Below, piece after piece: positions 31,784 through 33,481 of a DNA stretch of 33,481 nt. The notes beneath the pieces are model-generated. The model saw only the letters and a program-made list of their open reading frames with translations. It was not told the DNA's origin and did no database searches. Made by a program: the position numbers and the translations under genes. The stretch is from Calcarisporiella thermophila CBS 279.70 (Eukaryota; Calcarisporiellomycota). Every line of letters starts with the position of its first letter. The first letter of the stretch is position 1. The stretch covers positions 1 through 33,481 of the forward strand of contig NW_027192224.1 of NCBI RefSeq assembly GCF_041956535.1, read 5' to 3'.

Positions 31784-31788
31784 CTTGG

Positions 31789-32054
31789 TGCCAATTTTGA
31801 AATCAAATTAAATTAAGATATATTACTAGCAAGTTTGTGGCTTTCTTCAAAGTATATTGATTCGAGAGTATATCGAGATTTAAGTGATTGCATTTTCTGG
31901 AAAGAGTTTCTTAAAGTGTTGGCTTTTCTAATTTGAAAATATGAATCTAACAGAGAATATAAACATTGTGGTGACGCTAGTTGAAAAATAAACCCGTTGT
32001 TGATTTCCTCCTACTTTCAAGTCGGCACTCCGCTGTCAGTACGATATATTCATT
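31789..32054. other. Upstream region of eL39
   Basis: Promoter and 5' UTR of the ribosomal protein gene. The last ~50 bases are less AT-rich (AAGTCGGCACTCCGCTGTCA). No TATA box is obvious. Confidence 0.4.
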
Positions 32055-32204
32055 ATGCCCTCCCACAAGTCATTCAAGGTGAAGCGCATTTTGGGCAAGA
32101 AGCAGAACCGTCCTATCTCGGCATGGATCCGCTTCCGCACCGATAATGCTATCCGGTACAACGCTAAACGTCGTCACTGGCGCCGCACCAAGTTGAACCT
32201 CTAA
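32055..32204 (+). CDS. RPL39: 60S ribosomal protein eL39
   Basis: Intronless 49-codon gene for the large-subunit protein eL39, which lines the nascent-peptide exit tunnel. It reads [20 protein letters not shown], then [20 protein letters not shown] and HWRRTKLNL. The core [14 protein letters not shown] is near-invariant in the family. Length is two residues below the usual 51, with the gap in the lysine-rich stretch after residue 10. Codon use is markedly more GC-rich at third positions than in neighbouring genes, as expected for a highly expressed gene. AATAAAA about 30 bases past the stop is a polyadenylation signal candidate. Confidence 0.96.
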   Translation: MPSHKSFKVKRILGKKQNRPISAWIRFRTDNAIRYNAKRRHWRRTKLNL

Positions 32205-32514
32205 ATTTGTGTGTTACCAGACTTATTTCTTTTGTCCTAATAAAAGAAGAGTTGGGCACCACTTTTAAAAAAAATAAAAATAAAAAAAATAATTTTTTTG
32301 ATCAAAAGTGAGTCTTTATTGTTTAATAAGACTCTAAAATACAATCGTTACATTATTAAAAGTAATAAAATAAGATAAAAGCTAGATATTAACGCGGTAT
32401 TGCAATTCGGGGTAAGTTGATCATGACAAATTTTCTCCTCAAATGGGTAGATGTGAAATAAAACTCAACTAGCTGTGGGTATTAGGGAACGACTTGATAG
32501 GTGATAAATAAAAA
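32205..32514. other. 3' flank of eL39 with LINE-like tail
   Basis: Contains A-rich DNA (32263-32290) followed by a segment resembling the end of the LINE downstream: TTTTTTTGATCAA then GAGTCTTTATTGTTT (32294-32335). This could be a 3'-end fragment of a related element, also on the minus strand. No gene. Confidence 0.4.
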
Positions 32515-33481
32515 AAATTAATTTTTTTTGATCAATCAACGGAGACTTTATTAGTTTCCGTAGCTTACAAGAGTTTAATGATTACAATGAAATAAGAAGG
32601 GGGGGAATAAAGGGTAAATTAGATGTATATAGTGATCGGGTATTTGGTGAAAGGTATGAAGTAAAGAGGAGGGGAGGAGGGAAAGAGCGGATTGGGAGAG
32701 AGGAAGGGTTGCTTCGTCACTCCAGTTTTAGTCTTGCTCTATCCGAACTTTCTATTACCGCTCCCTGACCGCACCACCTTCTTCGGAATAACTCTATCTC
32801 TCGTCTTTTACGTGCCTTTATCAGTTCACCTCCGATAGCCTCCTCGATGTCCATTTTGGCACGGAGGATGATTGTCTCGGGTGATGCTCGAGTGCATTCG
32901 AAATGGTAGGCGATTCGGTCCCGATGGATTTGCCATAGCACCGAATCGAAGACGATTTGAGCCGCGTGTCTTACTGCCCTCGGGGCTTCTGGTAGATCGC
33001 CAAGTACGAGGTTCCTGGGGCTCAGCACCTGAGTGTTTAGGGGGCCTGAGATGGTGTTGATACACCTTTCCGTCCAATGCCACACTGATGTGAGTTCGGG
33101 ACATTCGAAGAAGGTGTGGCGGATGGTGTCCCTCGGGGCGTTACAGCGGGTACATTTCGGGTCATGACCAGGGAATGTCGAGTTTGTAATTACACGCTCT
33201 ACGAGGATTCGCCAGCGTAGTGTGCGGTGTTTTGGGAGTGTTGGCCGTTTTTGAATGGAGGTCCAGACCTTTTCCCATTCCTTTGCCGTGGATGCAACCT
33301 CTGGCCAGGATTGGGGCGTCAGCGTTTTTGGTTCCGGAGAGCCATTTCGCTGGAAGTGCCTTCCCTGTCGAGTGGAGTATTCCGGGACAGGCGCGCCAGC
33401 CAGGTGGCAAAGGTGTAGTGGGAAACGAGGAGGCGGATGTTGACGGGGTATGGCAGAACATTTCGTGATATTTATTTTCTC
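32515..33481 (-). mobile_element. LINE (non-LTR retrotransposon), 3' portion
   Basis: The element runs on the minus strand and is cut by the window edge. Its 3' terminus near 32520-32530 ends in a short A-run on the minus strand (TTGATCAAAAAAAATTAA). Upstream is a ~190-base 3' UTR with an AATAAAG signal, and then the reverse-transcriptase ORF end. The stretch is conspicuously GC-rich compared with host DNA, suggesting a recent insertion or different mutational history. Confidence 0.7.
32717..33481 (-). CDS. LINE reverse transcriptase, C-terminal part with zinc finger
   Basis: Partial: the 5' end lies beyond the window. The minus-strand frame, open to the edge, includes LPKHRTLRWRILVERVITNS, then CTRC...HTFFEC (CCHC) and the trailing LTSVWHWTERC. 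This is the zf-RVT arrangement that follows reverse transcriptase in many LINEs: W-R-x-L, CxxC, HxFFxC, VW. The final ~120 residues (from VWHW to the TGA at 32717) are charged and helical. Beyond about 33300 the frame reads as low-complexity Pro/His-rich sequence, while another minus frame reads LLVSHYTFATWLARL. A frameshift in the copy is therefore likely, and the element may be inactive. Confidence 0.7.
   Translation of the reverse strand, partial: EKINITKCSAIPRQHPPPRFPLHLCHLAGAPVPEYSTRQGRHFQRNGSPEPKTLTPQSWPEVASTAKEWEKVWTSIQKRPTLPKHRTLRWRILVERVITNSTFPGHDPKCTRCNAPRDTIRHTFFECPELTSVWHWTERCINTISGPLNTQVLSPRNLVLGDLPEAPRAVRHAAQIVFDSVLWQIHRDRIAYHFECTRASPETIILRAKMDIEEAIGGELIKARKRREIELFRRRWCGQGAVIESSDRARLKLE

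Noticed and set aside
31784-31795. CTTGGTGCCAAT after the LTR as a primer-binding site
   Set aside because: CTTGG is exactly repeated on the left flank, so it is a target-site duplication of a solo LTR.
33400-33440. Plus-strand GNEEAD string resembling an RNase H motif
   Set aside because: The minus strand carries a convincing LINE zinc-finger frame over the same element, and the plus frame lacks the other RNase H blocks.

Overview
This window looks like chromosomal DNA of an AT-rich, intron-rich fungus, probably an early-diverging filamentous lineage. That placement is inferred. It rests on a complete ATG5 gene with short GT..AG introns, a ribosomal protein eL39 gene, an HDAC8-like class I histone deacetylase, secreted FAD-linked and GH27 enzymes, and Kex2-type secretory processing. 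Nothing in the window is bacterial: there are no operons, Shine-Dalgarno sites or CRISPR arrays. I joined exons by hand. For the seven genes with introns below whose exon sums are given, the joined lengths are multiples of three and restore family motifs across the junctions.

Left part (1-10 kb): a TauD/TfdA-type dioxygenase (2 exons, minus), an auxin-efflux-carrier-type membrane transporter (7 exons, plus), and then two head-to-head paralogs (5435-6460 minus, 8678-9691 plus). The paralogs encode a seven-helix, receptor-like membrane protein that I do not recognise.

Middle (10-19 kb): two LTR-like elements in inverted orientation form a near-palindrome at 10076-10617. Next to it is a 75-residue secreted peptide precursor with eight cysteines and the layout of a CS-alpha-beta defensin (10955-11182, minus). 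Then come a secreted BBE-like FAD oxidase (12794-14467) and a five-exon amidohydrolase-2 family protein (15254-16447, minus). The 16.5-19.1 kb stretch is gene-poor and appears to hold relics: an oxidase-like tail and a possible short solo LTR.

Right part (19-33.5 kb): an unrecognised three-exon acidic helical protein, the HDAC (7 exons, minus), an R3HCC1L-like RNA-recognition-fold protein (2 exons), a long sparse region with a possible UstYa-like fragment and a tiny cysteine-cluster secreted ORF, ATG5 (5 exons), a GH27 alpha-galactosidase (11 exons), a solo LTR with a clean 5-bp target-site duplication, the eL39 gene, and the 3' part of a GC-rich LINE running off the window edge on the minus strand.

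There is no obvious pathway cluster. Housekeeping genes (HDAC, ATG5, eL39) are interspersed with secreted or membrane accessory genes and with retroelement debris. The most novel items are the divergent seven-helix pair and the defensin-like peptide. Secondary items are the inverted LTR pair and a 15-base core-promoter sequence shared by the cysteine-cluster ORF and the alpha-galactosidase.
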